This document shows positions 47,136 through 58,562 of a DNA stretch of 64,000 nucleotides, piece by piece. Origin of the DNA: Magicicada septendecula (taxonomy: Eukaryota > Arthropoda > Insecta > Hemiptera > Cicadidae); contig CM068369.1 in assembly GCA_034769895.1 (NCBI GenBank), positions 423,547,479 through 423,611,478 on the forward strand. Reading direction: 5' to 3'. The first letter of the stretch is position 1, and every line of letters begins with the position of its first letter. The notes beneath the pieces were generated by a model. It was not told the DNA's origin. It ran no database searches and saw only the letters and a list, made by a program, of their open reading frames with translations. Both the position numbers and the translations under genes were made by a program.

Positions 47136-48922
47136 GGGTCTTAAAAACTATTAGATCTGGTTACTATGGCAACCCAATAGAATAGATTCTGGTTACCATA
47201 GCATCGGTGGAAGTCTCCCGCGTAGGAAATAGCGCGGGAGTCGTCCGACGGGCCTTCCCTGGAGTTCATCCACGGAACCCGGGAAGTCTTAGGTCGGATC
47301 CCGCGAAAGACGGCGGGGCCATAGTCCACGGTTCTTATAAATAAAGATATAGGTTATGATATCGAAGGTGGTGTATGCATCTTAAGAAACTTCTTAATAG
47401 TGTGTGAATTCAGAGTTGTTTCAGTTTGAGTTTAAAAGTGGATAAGTTACGATCGAAGTAAGTTATAAGCGAGTACAAAAAACAAAGTTTTGATAGCAAA
47501 TGTATTCAGATCATAGTGTTCAGACAATATAAATGCACTTGCTTCAGTTTGAATTTAAAAATTGATAAGCTGAAATCTATAGAGGTATTGTGTTGTTAGA
47601 ATAAGTTTAGGAGACACTAATTTAACAAATGCCTTATTTCAACATTAACACAATGAATTATAAAAGACAGTAAATACGCAGCGCGTGCAAGTACTGTAGA
47701 CATTTTATTGAAAACTAATTTAGCTGTTCGCCCTCTCCCAGAGTTAGAAATCGAGCAGGAGCATCACGCGCAACAGAATTCTTCTCCAGATATAAGAATA
47801 CAGTTTATGACATGTTCTTAAACAGGTGCGCTACAGAGTATTCCTCCAGTGAGAATGCGAACGTAACAATATAAGGAAGAGTATACAATATACAAGTAAT
47901 ATAACGTTAGAACAAGAATAGGTGCCTATGAGCCTATGAATAAATTATGAACCAGAGCAACGCTGGGTAAATCGGCTAGATATAGATATAAGCCAAATAC
48001 CACTGACTGACTCACTGATCACGATATCTCTGAAACCACTGAATGGATATCAATGAAACTTTGAACGTAGCTTCATCATAGGTCTTAGGTGCTCACTAAG
48101 AAACGGTTTTAAAAACTTTCACTCCTAAGGGGCAAAAAACCAAATAATGAAATTTATCACGGGTATTGCATACTTTGTAAATGAAGTGGTTGACATCTCA
48201 GTTTATTGGAAACCCCGAATACATTTAGTTCTAAGTTTTTAATCATTGTTTTAAATTGAAAAACTTCGTTGTTTGCAGGTTCTTACAGTCGAGAAAATTT
48301 CAAAGTTCAATTAATTAATAAATGTATGTCCTTTTTTTTCTCAGAAACAGCTCTAACTATTTTCTCGAAATAAATAATAAATAGCTGTTGCTATGAATGT
48401 AAATAAACAAACTAAGAGTTGAGAATTTGTACAATCTATCTAATCCTATACTATTAAGCGAGCAATAATTGTACAATTACGTACAACGTGAAACTCCGTA
48501 GCAAAGCACGGGTATTTTGCTAGTATATAATAACTGAGTGAGTGTAGTGTTTCATTTTAAATTATTTTAACTTGTTATTTGATTTAGTAGTATTACTCTT
48601 CAATCCTCACGTCGTAATATAATTATCAATGGTTAGTGTTGTTTTTTGTTGTTTAATAAATAATTGAAATAGTAATGTTTATGTTTAAAATAATGTTTAT
48701 GTTTAAAAGGACTGTGATAACTGATCTCTTGATGTATTCACCTCCCCACTTACCATCCGTGAACGTCTTCAATCTTCTTACTAAGTTCTATCTCACTGAA
48801 AAATCATGAATAACACACAAAATACTTCACCTTGACATTAATGTAAACACAGGCATGATTAACGAATAATTCAAGCACATACGACGTTGTTATGACTTTG
48901 TACAGACGTTCTGTATTTCAAA

Positions 48923-48963
48923 TCCCACTGAGGAAGACGGACACCACATCGAAACGTTTGGGA
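48923..48963 (+). ncRNA. Hammerhead-like ribozyme core, PAL-2 right arm
   Basis: TCCCA 48923-48927, CTGAGGA 48928-48934, extra A, stem II GACG/CATC (one mismatch), GAA 48951-48953, palindromic ACGT 48954-48957, T48958, TGGGA 48959-48963. Stem I is a perfect 5 bp. Confidence 0.62.
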
Positions 48964-49063
48964 CAAAAAACCAAAGTAAGTGTTCACTTGTGAAAGTTTG
49001 TGTATATATAGAATATTTAAAAAGTGAATGAAGCGGATGTACCAACAAGACAATTAAAATTTC

Positions 49064-49681
49064 AAATATTAGATAAATAAATATTCACTTTTATAAGCTT
49101 CACAGATACAATGTAACCTGCTATGCTGTTCATAACATATCAAAAAAATAAACAACCATATAATCTTACTATCTAAACAAACATGTTAAACAAGTTATTT
49201 AAATCCTTTTTACTTTTGTGTTTCTGAAATTAATTCAACTTTTAAATAATAATAGCAACTCATTTACAAACAACATAATATTAAGACTCAAGAATAAAAT
49301 TTATTGTTGCTATAAACAAAATAAAATAATATAACATTTACTTCCAATCTATTATTTATTTCTACTGACACACCCAAAATTTTAACACAACAAAAGATTA
49401 GTATTACTTTTCTAGATTTTACTGTTAAATTAAATTCTCTTATTTAACTTTCAAACTTTAATTATTTACTGTTCATAGTTAAGTTCTTTTCGAGAGCTCT
49501 TTTCACAACAAAAAATATAACTGTTTTTTTTTTTATCACCTGCATACATCTGCCCTTACTGTTGCGTGTGTGTGTGTGTGTGTGTGTGTGTGCATCCAGA
49601 CTCCTGAGAATTTGATGATGATGATGCTGATGCTGTGTTCGTTGTCTCTACGGGTTGTTGTTGGTGATGCTCCAGAGTTCC
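49064..49681. other. Intron D-E sequence with (TG)n
   Basis: AT-rich, no gene recognised. (TG)n at 49564-49592. Confidence 0.5.
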
Positions 49682-50246
49682 TCCATACGTAGGCATGGCA
49701 ACGATATATCGATAGTTGAAATTTATCAATATATTTCTAAATATATCGATATATTTTTTATCGATATATGTTATTTATATATTTTTGTATTATATCGATA
49801 CATCTATAAAAACGCGATATATATCGTTTTTTTGTTATTGATTTAAAAAATGTAAAACGTTAAGTTCACTTCTCTTAAAATGATGTTTTAATAAGGTTGT
49901 AACACATTGTGTTTTAATACTTCATTAATAATGAGATTAATTTATTACTATCTGCTATAAACAACGTCGGGATTTTGTAGCGATTTTTTGTCGTGCTTGT
50001 GCAACACTGCATTGTATTGGAATTGGAGTTGGACAGCACAGCACTTTGACAGCAGTGCAGACTGAGAGCTTGTGGTCGTTGGCTCGTTGCACCATTGCGG
50101 ATATGCGATAGTGGTTAGCCGGTTATTTATTAGATTACTTATTACTGTTAATAGTTTATGTTTATTACATCATTAGCTTTAGCTTATGCTGTGACCGAGA
50201 GCTAGACTACCTAGTTTAGGTACATAATAGGTTAATTTTCTGAGAC

Positions 50247-52524
50247 ATGATGTCTCCTCCCAAAAGCGACGTTTGGAAATATTTCGAGGTCCCAGCTGAA
50301 GGTGAGCGTGTTGCGACGTGCAAGACCTGCTTGAAGGATTTGAAAACATCGGGTAACACCAACAAACCTGGTTGCCCATTTAAAACAAAAGCATCCTGCT
50401 TTGTTTTCACAGTTGAAGTTGGCGTGGGCGTCGAGAACTGACAAAATCGACAAGGAAGGGAAACACAAAATCTCGACTTGACTTTTTGGCTCCGGTAAGT
50501 TACGCTTTTATTTTTTAAATTAGTATCTTTTCTAATAGTATTTTTTTATTTAACTTAAAGTTTAATGTCAATTTTTTTTTAAGCAACCCCAAGTTAATGA
50601 TAATTTGTTGAATAACAATAATATTGATCACAGAAAATATTTATTATCTTTATTATAAATATTTACCTACTTGATTATCTAACTTTTTCATTTCCAATCA
50701 GTCCACTAGTTCTGCCAAAAACCCCGCCAACTCGGATGTTGAAGAAATAAGGATTGAGAATGAGATGGTCGACAACGACAAGATCGAGGGCATGATGTGT
50801 ACTGCAGGCTCCTCAGATTCAACAAAATCAATCAACAAGATTCTTCAGCTGACTATTTCTAAAATGTTCTCCTCTGTTTCTTCATTTGCAGGTATAAAAT
50901 TAAGTTAAACTTTTATATTTTTATTCATCTTATGTTTTTTTATTATGTATTTGTTACTAATACACTCTATTTTATCCAGAGGGAGGATCATAAAATACAA
51001 AAATCACCGCTGCTATAGTTGAATTTCTCGTTAAGGACAATCTACCATTTTCAACTGTGGAAGGAGTTGGATTTTTGCAGCTAATGAAAACTCTTTCGCC
51101 AAGATATAAGGTGCCAGTCAAAAATAGTATTAAGAAATTTATTATTAAAAAATATGAGTCTGAAAGTGTAATTTTTAAAACACTATTATTAAGTAATGTC
51201 AACAATGTATCATTGACAACTGATATATGGACTGACTTTCAGATGAGGAGTTATTTGGGTGTAACAGTACATTTTGTTCACAATTTAAAATTAGTGTCCG
51301 CAACATTGGGGGTAGTAAATCTTGGGGAATCGCATACAGCTGATTATATTTCCAAAGATTTAGTGGAGCTTTTGGGACATTGGGAAATTCCCCACAATAA
51401 AATCCTTGCCGTTGTTACTGACAATGGTGCTAATATGGTTAAAGCCATCACTGCCACATTTTCATCTAACCACCATTTCGGTGTTTTGGACATACATTAA
51501 ATTTGGTTTGCGAGAATTCTCTGCAAGTTGATTGCATTAAAGCTATAATTGCCCAGGTCAGGGCTATAGTTATATGTATAAAAACTAGCACTAGGGCCAG
51601 TGATGAAATGAGAAAATATTACATCAAAGAAGGGGTTCCAGAAGGTGATATTAAAAAAATGATTCTAGACGTAAAAACAAGGTGGAACTCAACTTATTAC
51701 ATGTTGAGAAGATTTTTAGAAGTATTGCCAGCTGTGCATCACTTATCTTTGATTTTAGTCAATTTTCCTCCAATGATTAGTCCTTCAAATGTAGAGGTAT
51801 TAAAAGAAATATTATCAATTCTACAGCCTCTCGAAAAAGTAACCGTAGAGTTAAGCGCTGAGAAGTATGTGACATTGAGTAAAGTTATCCCAATGGTAAA
51901 ATGTTCATTTCAAATCTTATCAAATTTAATGGTAACTTCTGCCACTGGAAATTCGTTAAAAGAAAAAGTAAAATTTGAAATGAATAAACGTTTTGAAAGA
52001 ATTGAGGACAACTTTTTACTCTCTGCATCTACCTTACTGACCCCCGGTTCAAGAATATTCATTTAAAAAATCCCACTTCTGTGGCAAATGTATATCAGCA
52101 TGTGAGAAACATCATGAAAAAGAACTCGACCGAAACAGACAGTCCTGATTCAGATCACGGCACTGCTGAGCCATCAACTCTTGATTTATGGGCCCACCAC
52201 AAAGATATGGCTCACAAATCAAAGAAAAAATGGAGTTCTGATGAGCTTACCCAAATACCTTGACACTCCCGTGTGTGGTTTAAGTCAAGACCCTATAATA
52301 GTTTGGGTGACATGAAAACAGTGTTTCCAAAATTATTCAGATTAGCAGAAAAGGTTTTCCCTATTCCGGCCACCTCAGTACCTTGTGAGAGGCTGTTCTC
52401 CAAAGCCGGAGCAACAACTTCTCTAACTCGGAACCGGCTTAGCCCAAAAACTATTTCAAAATTACTATTCTTGCAATCATTACCTGAAGAAATTTTTTAT
52501 TTTTCATACTCTCTTTTGAATTAA
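50247..52524 (+). pseudogene. hAT transposase with BED zinc finger (intron-containing, broken)
   Basis: Three putative exons: 50247-50494 (donor G|GTAAGT), 50702-50891 (acceptor AATCAG, donor CAG|GTATAA) and 50980-52524 (acceptor ATCCAG). Exon 1 has the BED finger start (VWKYFEV, CKTCLKDLKTSGN). A frameshift in the finger and an in-frame TGA near 50480 break it. Exon 3 has a stop at its start, then the RNase-H-like core (LTTDIWTD near 51220; VVTDNGANM near 51418), a frameshift near 51500 just before the HTLNL motif, further breaks near 52066 and 52263, and the hATC dimerisation region (VPCERLFSKAG near 52379) to the stop at 52524. The order and motifs match ZBED/hAT transposases. It cannot make a functional protein. 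Confidence 0.85.
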
Positions 52525-53170
52525 AAATAATGTTACTTTATTTTTTATTCTTGTTTCTTTTAATAATTTTGTGTTAAGCTTGTTTATATTAAATGCCTAT
52601 TTAATTATATTATTTTAATTATTAAATAAACATACTATGTATGTAGATGTAAAATTAAGGTTGGTTACATTATAATTATGTGTTATTATATATTTTGTGT
52701 GCTAATAACCTTAGCTGATTTTTACAATTAGGTTTAATTTTGTTATGTGTAAGCTTGTGTTTTGGATTATTTAATTTGTACCAACCAAATAAAAAATAAT
52801 ATTGTAAATAAAAAATTGTACCGACCAAATAAATAGGATTGTAAATAAAGAACTAATTTTTATGCGCTAAATTAACCGTTTATTTAGAAATCATGGTTTT
52901 AGGGTTCATTTAACCAGTTTACTTAAAATGAATCTCATACTCTTCACATAAACGTCTCCATAAAAGAATGATGAACATCAAGTTATGAAAAGGTAAACAA
53001 ATAAACAATGGAGCATTGAAAGTCATAAGATCCAAGAGGTGTTCTAAATTTACCGATATATCATAATATATCAATATATTTCAAGCAATATATCGGATAT
53101 ATCGATATAGCTGTTACGATACATCGGAAGACCAATATATCGATATACCAATCAACGGTTGCCATCCCTA
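52525..53170 (+). other. hAT 3' non-coding and subterminal region
   Basis: AT-rich, with AATAAA-type signals near 52795 and clustered ATATCGATAT repeats before the terminal repeat. Confidence 0.6.
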
Positions 53171-53178
53171 TCCATACG

Positions 53179-53879
53179 TCTCGGTGTGTGTGGTAAAGTG
53201 TGTGTCCAGAATCCTGATCGGTCAGTAAACCGGCAGCGTGACGTTGTGTGAAGATTTCTTAAGTCTGAGACCAGCCCAAAATTGCTGGTGGTATTTATAC
53301 TGGACAGCGATCAAAGGACTGTTTTCGACATGTTAGATATTGTCAGTTCGTGCAACGCGTCGTTTTAATTACAAATCACTTTTTGGTTCATTTTCGCGAT
53401 TTCGTCAACAATGTAGCATGAACGATATCATTGTTTGCGTAATTTTTTCTGGTCACTCACATATATCACACTTATTAATTATTATTTAATTACACTCATA
53501 ATTAACATTAATTAGTTAGCATCTTTATTATTGCGCATTTTTGCAATAATTTTATATCACCATACTCGTTAAAAATTCCTTAATGTAATGGTGTCTTTAT
53601 AATTGGGGTAAGTCTTTGTTTACAGGTTTACAACGTATTAAGTAGTTTATTTTAATCCTGTTAAGACCTGATTAATGACAAACCACAATTCGTACGTATC
53701 TCCCCCTTCTCGCCGTTCAATGCAGGTCGGAACTGGCTTACACACACAGACACACAAATGCTGTATTTTACGCTACCGAAGCAGGTGTCACTTTCGACAG
53801 GCCCCAGCCCAAAATTGTTTAAAACTGTTCGTTGTATTCTTTTTACACTAATTATTTACAAAACATACCGCCCGGGCAA
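53179..53879. other. Intron D-E sequence, no feature recognised
   Basis: About 700 bp between the hAT element and the LINE fragment. The plus-strand frame starting 53758 is antisense to the LINE and not a gene. Confidence 0.5.
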
Positions 53880-54865
53880 ATATATGTATTGTTGTAATAC
53901 ATCCTCAGCGCTACAGCCCAGTCCGGGCCCTGGCCTTCCAAAAGAAATCATCCCCACTGGTCTCTACTCCCGGCCAATGTCCACCAGTTTACTGCATTCA
54001 GCCTCACTGCCTCCTTACCAACCTGGTCCAGCCATCTTGTACGCGGTCTTCCCCTCCTTCTCCTTCCCATCGGCAAATACAGTAATTCATGATTTGTTTT
54101 GGGATTCTATCCTCCACCATTCTCTGCACAAGTCTGGCCCAACGCAATCTGTTAATTTGTATGAATTGCACGATCGGAAGATCTTTAAACCTTTCGTACA
54201 ACTCTCGATTATGCAGTCACCTCCAAATCTCGTTTTCCTTCACAGGGCCATAGATTCTCTTCAGTACATTCCTCTCAAACACGGCTAGTTTCTGCTCACC
54301 TAGTTTTTTTAGCACCCACCATTCCAAGCCATACATCAGAACTGGTCTGATCAAGGTCTTGTAGAGCATGGCTTTTGTCTCTTTACTTATTAATTTTGAT
54401 TTAAAATGTTTCATAAGTCCGTAGTAACGCCTATTAGCAGATAATATTTGTTTTTCAATGTCTCTAGAGGAGTCATTTCCAGAGTCCACATATGACCCGA
54501 GATATGGAAAACCTTGAACTTTTTTCAAATTTGTAATCATTAATGCGCAGGGACAGGGTGCAAGTGTTGGCAGCTACAACCATATATTTAGTTTTGCTTT
54601 GGTTTATAACAAAGCTCATAGCCTTAGCGGACAACTCCAGTTCTTGAAAGGCTTCCTTCAAGCCAGATTCAGACCTATTTATTCAGACGTCAATGTCATC
54701 GGCATATGCCAGAAGCTGTACCTCCATGTGAAATATGTGTCCGCGCTAGTTTGAATTCCTGAATCCCTGATGACCTTTTCTAGAGCTATGTTGAACAACA
54801 GACATGCTAAGGCATCTCCTTGTTTCAGCCCATTCAATGATTTTAAGGAGTTAAATAGATTTGAT
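53880..54865 (-). pseudogene. LINE (non-LTR) reverse transcriptase C-terminal fragment, 5'-truncated
   Basis: Minus-strand sequence encodes, in order, a GLKQGDALACLLFNIALEKV block (~54840-54780), the LAYADDIDV catalytic motif (~54710-54685), ELELSAKAMSFVINQSKTKY, YLGSYVDSGND, KAMLYKTLIRPVLMYGLEWW, and a C-terminal RLRWARLVQRM region to about 53905. Frames change near 54720, 54540 and 54210, so it is dead. The motif order is that of insect LINE polyproteins; the clade is not assigned. The endonuclease and the first RT motifs are missing, the usual 5' truncation. It lies in intron D-E, sense with the host gene. Confidence 0.85.
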
Positions 54866-55214
54866 TGTATTCTGATTTGGCACTTAGAATTGGAATAAGA
54901 ATTTTATAAAGATGGAAAATGTGAGCCCAATTATGTTTTTGTGTTCCCAGTGATTATAATGGTCAAACCGGCTGACAAACGGCCATGTAGCCTATGGACA
55001 CAATTTTTCTGTACAACTTTTGAGAGGTCGTATATGCCCGCTGCGGTCCGTACGGAGAAACGAGAAGCAGGTGTATATGCCCGCCGTGGTCATTAAAGTG
55101 TTAAAAAGTTGAGTTGAATTTTTCAAACTGAATTTTCCAAAATTTAGGAACACACTAGAAGTATGAAAGGAGAAGAAACTACTGAGACATTTCATAAACA
55201 TAACAGAATTGTGA
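54866..55214 (-). other. Intron D-E sequence, distal part
   Basis: No gene recognised. A short motif (TATATGCCCGC..GTCCGTACGG) is imperfectly repeated near 55030 and 55075. Confidence 0.45.
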
Positions 55215-55345
55215 TACGAGGGCCAATATCTGAACTGCAATTGTTTTACAAATAACAGACGACAAATTTTTCAACAATGATAATGTCACATCTCACTAGC
55301 GCCATCTAGTAGTCGTTTGTAAAGACTTAAAAGGCAGCCCTCGTA
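55215..55345. mobile_element. Tc1/mariner-like MITE
   Basis: A 127-bp element (55217-55343) with ends CGAGGGCCAATATCTG and, inverted, CGAGGGCTGCC, flanked by TA on both sides (55215-55216, 55344-55345). Size, ends and TA target fit a mariner-type MITE. Confidence 0.6.
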
Positions 55346-55526
55346 TAATTACAGCCTGAATTTGTTAAGGGACCTAGATATGAAACAAAAAATTTCACAT
55401 AGTTTAAAAAGTGTGAGGAATAAACCTTCACACAGGACATTATTACAAATGATGCACTTTTATACTTACAACACTGCCTTGGGCAAATTATCTAATTATA
55501 TGTAAAAAGTATATAAACAAACAAAC

Positions 55527-55662
55527 CTTTGAGTATTTTTGTTGCTGTCTTAACACTGTACTCCATATCAATTACTTTATCAAAAATGTCACCGAGTTTC
55601 TCTTTGTCTTTTTCAGATACCAGTTTGTCACCAAACTGACGTTTCCCTTCATACATTAAAGC
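55527..55662 (-). CDS. DYNC2H1: DYNC2H1 exon D: post-AAA3 helical region
   Basis: A 136-bp exon from acceptor TTGTTACAG (55662) to donor AAAG|GTTTGT (55527), entering in phase 0 and leaving in phase 1. It encodes ALMYEGKRQFGDKLVSEKDK then EKLGDIFDKVIDMEYSVKTA and TKILK. The ALxYEaxRxFxDKxV pattern is the conserved helix after AAA3 in DYNC2H1. No internal stops. It joins exon C in frame (..VLE-ALMYE..) and exon E across a 16-kb intron. Confidence 0.85.
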
Positions 55663-56577
55663 CTGTAACAATATACAACCTAGTTTACACATTTACTGTT
55701 TTCAAATAGTCTATGTAACATATAACAAATAATGAGATAAAACAAATATAATAGAACTTCACAACAAAAAAGATTGTAGATAATAAATACTTTTATACAC
55801 ATGGTCATATAAGCATTGTTACTACTTAGTTGATTAAAATAAACATACCATTTTTAAAAGTAATTAACTGAAAACATGTGCATGTGTATCTGTTCAAATA
55901 TAGCCACTATCATTTCTCACTACCACATGTCATAGGCTTTTATTTTCCAATTCTCTTGATTATAGTCATTTAATTGCCATTTCGTTATTAAATAATCATC
56001 CAGGATTTTCTCTTCTTTTGGTCTAGGACTTGTGGTCTAGTTTAGCAGTCTTTAAGACTACTGATTCTATGACATACATTCTACATGACAATACAGTATT
56101 ACACATATTTATGGTGTCTCCATTTATTTGCTCTCCAATCACCTTATTTTGGACACTTTCGATCCTAGAAGGCCACTAAATCTACAGTGATCCATCTACA
56201 ATGGTTGGTGTCAGTGACAATTTCTTTTGTTGATCTCCCACATGTTACAGTTGACAAGTTTTTTTTAAAATGGCAGAGTATATAAGTTATTTAGTTTTAG
56301 GAGTTATTTGTTCACAATAATAAATTTAATTGTCATTTTATCCTATATTATGGACAATGAAACCCCTATTATTAGAAAAAACAGCTTTTAAAAAAGTGTA
56401 TGACAGAAAAGGGCAGTTTTATGTTATACTTTCACAATAAGTGTAAGCAAAATTGTTTAATTAAATATGAAATATGAATCTGATTCATTAAATTATAGGA
56501 ATTACAAAAAAAAGTTCCCAAGGCTGTTCAGTTTATTTAATTACCACCAAATATCATATTATTTTGTCCATAATTAC
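55663..56577 (-). other. DYNC2H1 intron C-D
   Basis: 915 bp, AT-rich, no other feature recognised. Consensus donor (GAG|GTAATT) and acceptor (TTACAG). Confidence 0.7.
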
Positions 56578-56697
56578 CTCTAATACACACTGATTATCTG
56601 TGAGTGGATAGCGCAACAGGCCATGGCACCAATGCGTAATATTGCGAGGAGTGAAGATGTAATGTTGTTGCTCCACACTGGTGAATGCTTCTTTTAC
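56578..56697 (-). CDS. DYNC2H1: DYNC2H1 exon C: end of AAA3
   Basis: A 120-bp exon (40 codons, phase 0 to phase 0) from acceptor AAAAAG (56697) to donor GAG|GTAATT (56578). It encodes VKEAFTSVEQQHYIFTPRNI then THWCHGLLRYPLTDNQCVLE. HYxFTPR.IT.W..GL.RY is the conserved dynein block at the end of an AAA module, and the VKxxF..V...HY..TP spacing is that of DYNC2H1. The acceptor's upstream pyrimidine tract is weak. It is supported by exact in-frame joining to exons B and D. Confidence 0.9.
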
Positions 56698-58306
56698 CTT
56701 TTTAAACCATTAAATCTAATTAAAATTTGATTGTACTCAAATTTAAATGTAATAAAACTATAAACATATTTTAAATTAAATATTAAACCTTTATAAAAAT
56801 AACAAAAAATTTGCATAAACAAAATTATAATATTTGTACCCACAGTTAAAAAAGTTAAATTGTTCCCAACAATTTATGTAGTTATATTATGTCAAAACAG
56901 CCAAGCCTATAATTTCTTATAGAACTGAGTTCATCTGTAAAATGTTTCACTTTCTGTCTTTGTCAATAAAATAAATTACCATAGGTGACTGTAACATATT
57001 AGGAAAAAGTGAAATTCCAGAAAGATGTATAATCGAAATTCAAAACAAAACATGTTCAAAACAAAATTTCTTACTTTGTTTTATCTCGACATTTTTGTGA
57101 CTGTTACACTGCGTTGAAATGTTTAATATTTTTAGTTGATTGTGTTTTTTTGTTAGTGTTATGATTGATCATAAGATTGTTAAGATCAGTTTTCTTTTAA
57201 AATACTATCCATTTGTATTTATATTTATACTAAAATTTGTATACAATTTGTCTCCCATATCAGTTGTCTTTGGTTATTTAACATTGTTTGAATTATAAAA
57301 AAGCTAGCAGAGTATTTTTCTCATCATGATAGTAATTACATGAGAAAAAACTGTATAGGCCTATATTCAAATTAAAGTGAAAGTACAACTTAGCTACTGA
57401 AATTATAGTAGTATTATAATACAAATAATAAATTACAACATTATATTTATTTAAAAAACATACAGTTTCAGAATATACACATAAAAACAAAAATAACAAG
57501 TCAGTTGGTTCAAAGTGGAGGTATTAAACATAGTTTCATAGGAACTGTTTTCATACCCTCTCCAAATATAACTTAAAATTTGACTTGCTGTTCTTTTGAA
57601 AATTGATTCCACGGCACCATTTTCCTTTTGTATATATTTATGTATTTACTTACTTCAAAATGCTGGATATTTAGTTTTCATTTAAATAGTTGTTGTACCT
57701 AATACTAACATTTTTGTTGTTACACGAAAATATTAATGTTGTTACCAAAATTGTCCTTACTTATCTAGTTATTATTTGCAATATGCAATAATTATTAGCA
57801 TTATTACCTCTTAGAGCTGCTCATATCTTCCCCATACATCAATACCTCTGAGCACACAGCTTACTTTGAAATACTGGACTTATCAGTATGCAAACAATGC
57901 ATGTACAATAACAATGGAGGTGGGCTACTGTGGTGATTGCTAAAATATTTAATTGAGAAGTTATATTGGATAGTGGACCTATGTATTCTATCCATAAAGT
58001 TTCAAGAAAGTATGTCTATCTGGACATTGGATTGCCAGATCATGTTTATTTAGGGATCAGACAGCAAGGTTGTTGTACATTCTGTACATCAAAAACTTAA
58101 TATCTAATGTTCTCATACATTCACACAATGATAAAATAACAATATGTGAAAGAGTTACTCATGTAGATATCATTATGCAAAGTAATTCATTTTTCAGATG
58201 CATCATGTTACTGTATTAGACAGCTAATTTTGTAGGTGTTACAACTAAGTACAATTATAATAACTTTACAATCTGCTGTACTAAAAACAGTGACTATACT
58301 TTATAC
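56698..58306 (-). other. DYNC2H1 intron B-C
   Basis: 1.6 kb of AT-rich sequence with no recognisable gene or named repeat; minus-strand frame 57293-57499 is low-complexity. Confidence 0.65.
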
Positions 58307-58424
58307 CTCTAAATAGATGTTGACCATAGTAGCAGCTAGAACTGATGCTTGCTTTGAAGAGTTGGGAATCATTTCCTGCAGTAAAGCAGTGTAGACAGAT
58401 TTCAATTCTTGTTTTGCTGGTGGA
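58307..58424 (-). CDS. DYNC2H1: DYNC2H1 exon B: AAA3
   Basis: A 118-bp exon from acceptor TTTCCAG (58424) to donor AGAG|GTATAA (58307). Its first base completes a Ser codon split with exon A; it leaves in phase 0. It encodes PPAKQELKSVYTALLQEMIP then NSSKQASVLAATMVNIYLE. The pattern ELxxVYxALL....VxxLAxTMVxxYxx matches the AAA3 C-terminal helices of dynein heavy chains. Confidence 0.87.
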
Positions 58425-58562
58425 CTGGAAATAAGATGTTTGTAGTATTCAGTCTCATTTCAAAAACAGTTCAAAACAGCAGATCAGGACTACAAAATAA
58501 TATCTGGGCATTTATTAGTGAGTAATTACAAAAAACTGGAAACTTTGCCAAAAAAATAATAA

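Larger units (their letters stand above)
41297..48523 (+). mobile_element. Tandem Helitron cluster (non-autonomous)
   Basis: It begins with TC (TCTATATATATAAAAG) after a host A and ends with a hairpin plus CTAG before a host T, the Helitron signature: 5' TC, 3' hairpin-CTRR, A|T target, no duplication. Three units follow one another, each ending ACTCCGTAGCRAAGCACGGG..TTTTGCTAG: 41297-43564, 43565-46113 and 46114-48523. Each unit contains an internal second terminus ending GGGTAAATCGGCTAG (42988; near 45565; near 47980) and then another TC start (TCCTATATAAGCC, 42998 and its equivalent; lost in unit 3). No Rep-helicase coding region is present. The single long frames are by-products of internal repeats. 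Confidence 0.82.
41008..49063 (+). mobile_element. Palindromic Penelope-like element PAL-2, split by Helitrons
   Basis: Left part 41019-41296 and right part 48524-49052 (807 bp in total). Their outer ends are inverted repeats (TATATATACACAAACTTTC against GAAAGTTTGTGTATATATA). An 11-bp duplication ATTAAAATTTC flanks it (41008-41018, 49053-49063). A tail (49011-49052, GCGGATGTACCAACAAG) follows the right arm, as in PAL-1. Each arm has a hammerhead-like core. The element must have been in place before the Helitron cluster at 41297-48523 inserted. Confidence 0.75.
49682..53178 (+). mobile_element. hAT DNA transposon, full length with degenerate transposase
   Basis: Element 49690-53170 (3481 bp) is flanked by an 8-bp duplication TCCATACG (49682-49689, 53171-53178). 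Terminal inverted repeats are TAGGCATGGCAACG and, inverted, TAGGGATGGCAACC. Both ends carry dense subterminal ATATCGATAT motifs (49702-49830 and 53055-53150), probable transposase-binding repeats. It encodes a BED-finger/hAT transposase on the plus strand. Confidence 0.92.

Noticed and set aside
41844-47144. Repeated 60-95-codon frames with Leu-Asp-Arg-Phe and Trp-His-Lys-Tyr patterns
   Set aside because: They are frames through the Helitron minisatellite on both strands. They vary with indels and show no domain.
53758-54288. 176-codon plus-strand frame
   Set aside because: It runs antisense to the LINE reverse transcriptase fragment, whose minus-strand motifs (including YADD) are unmistakable.
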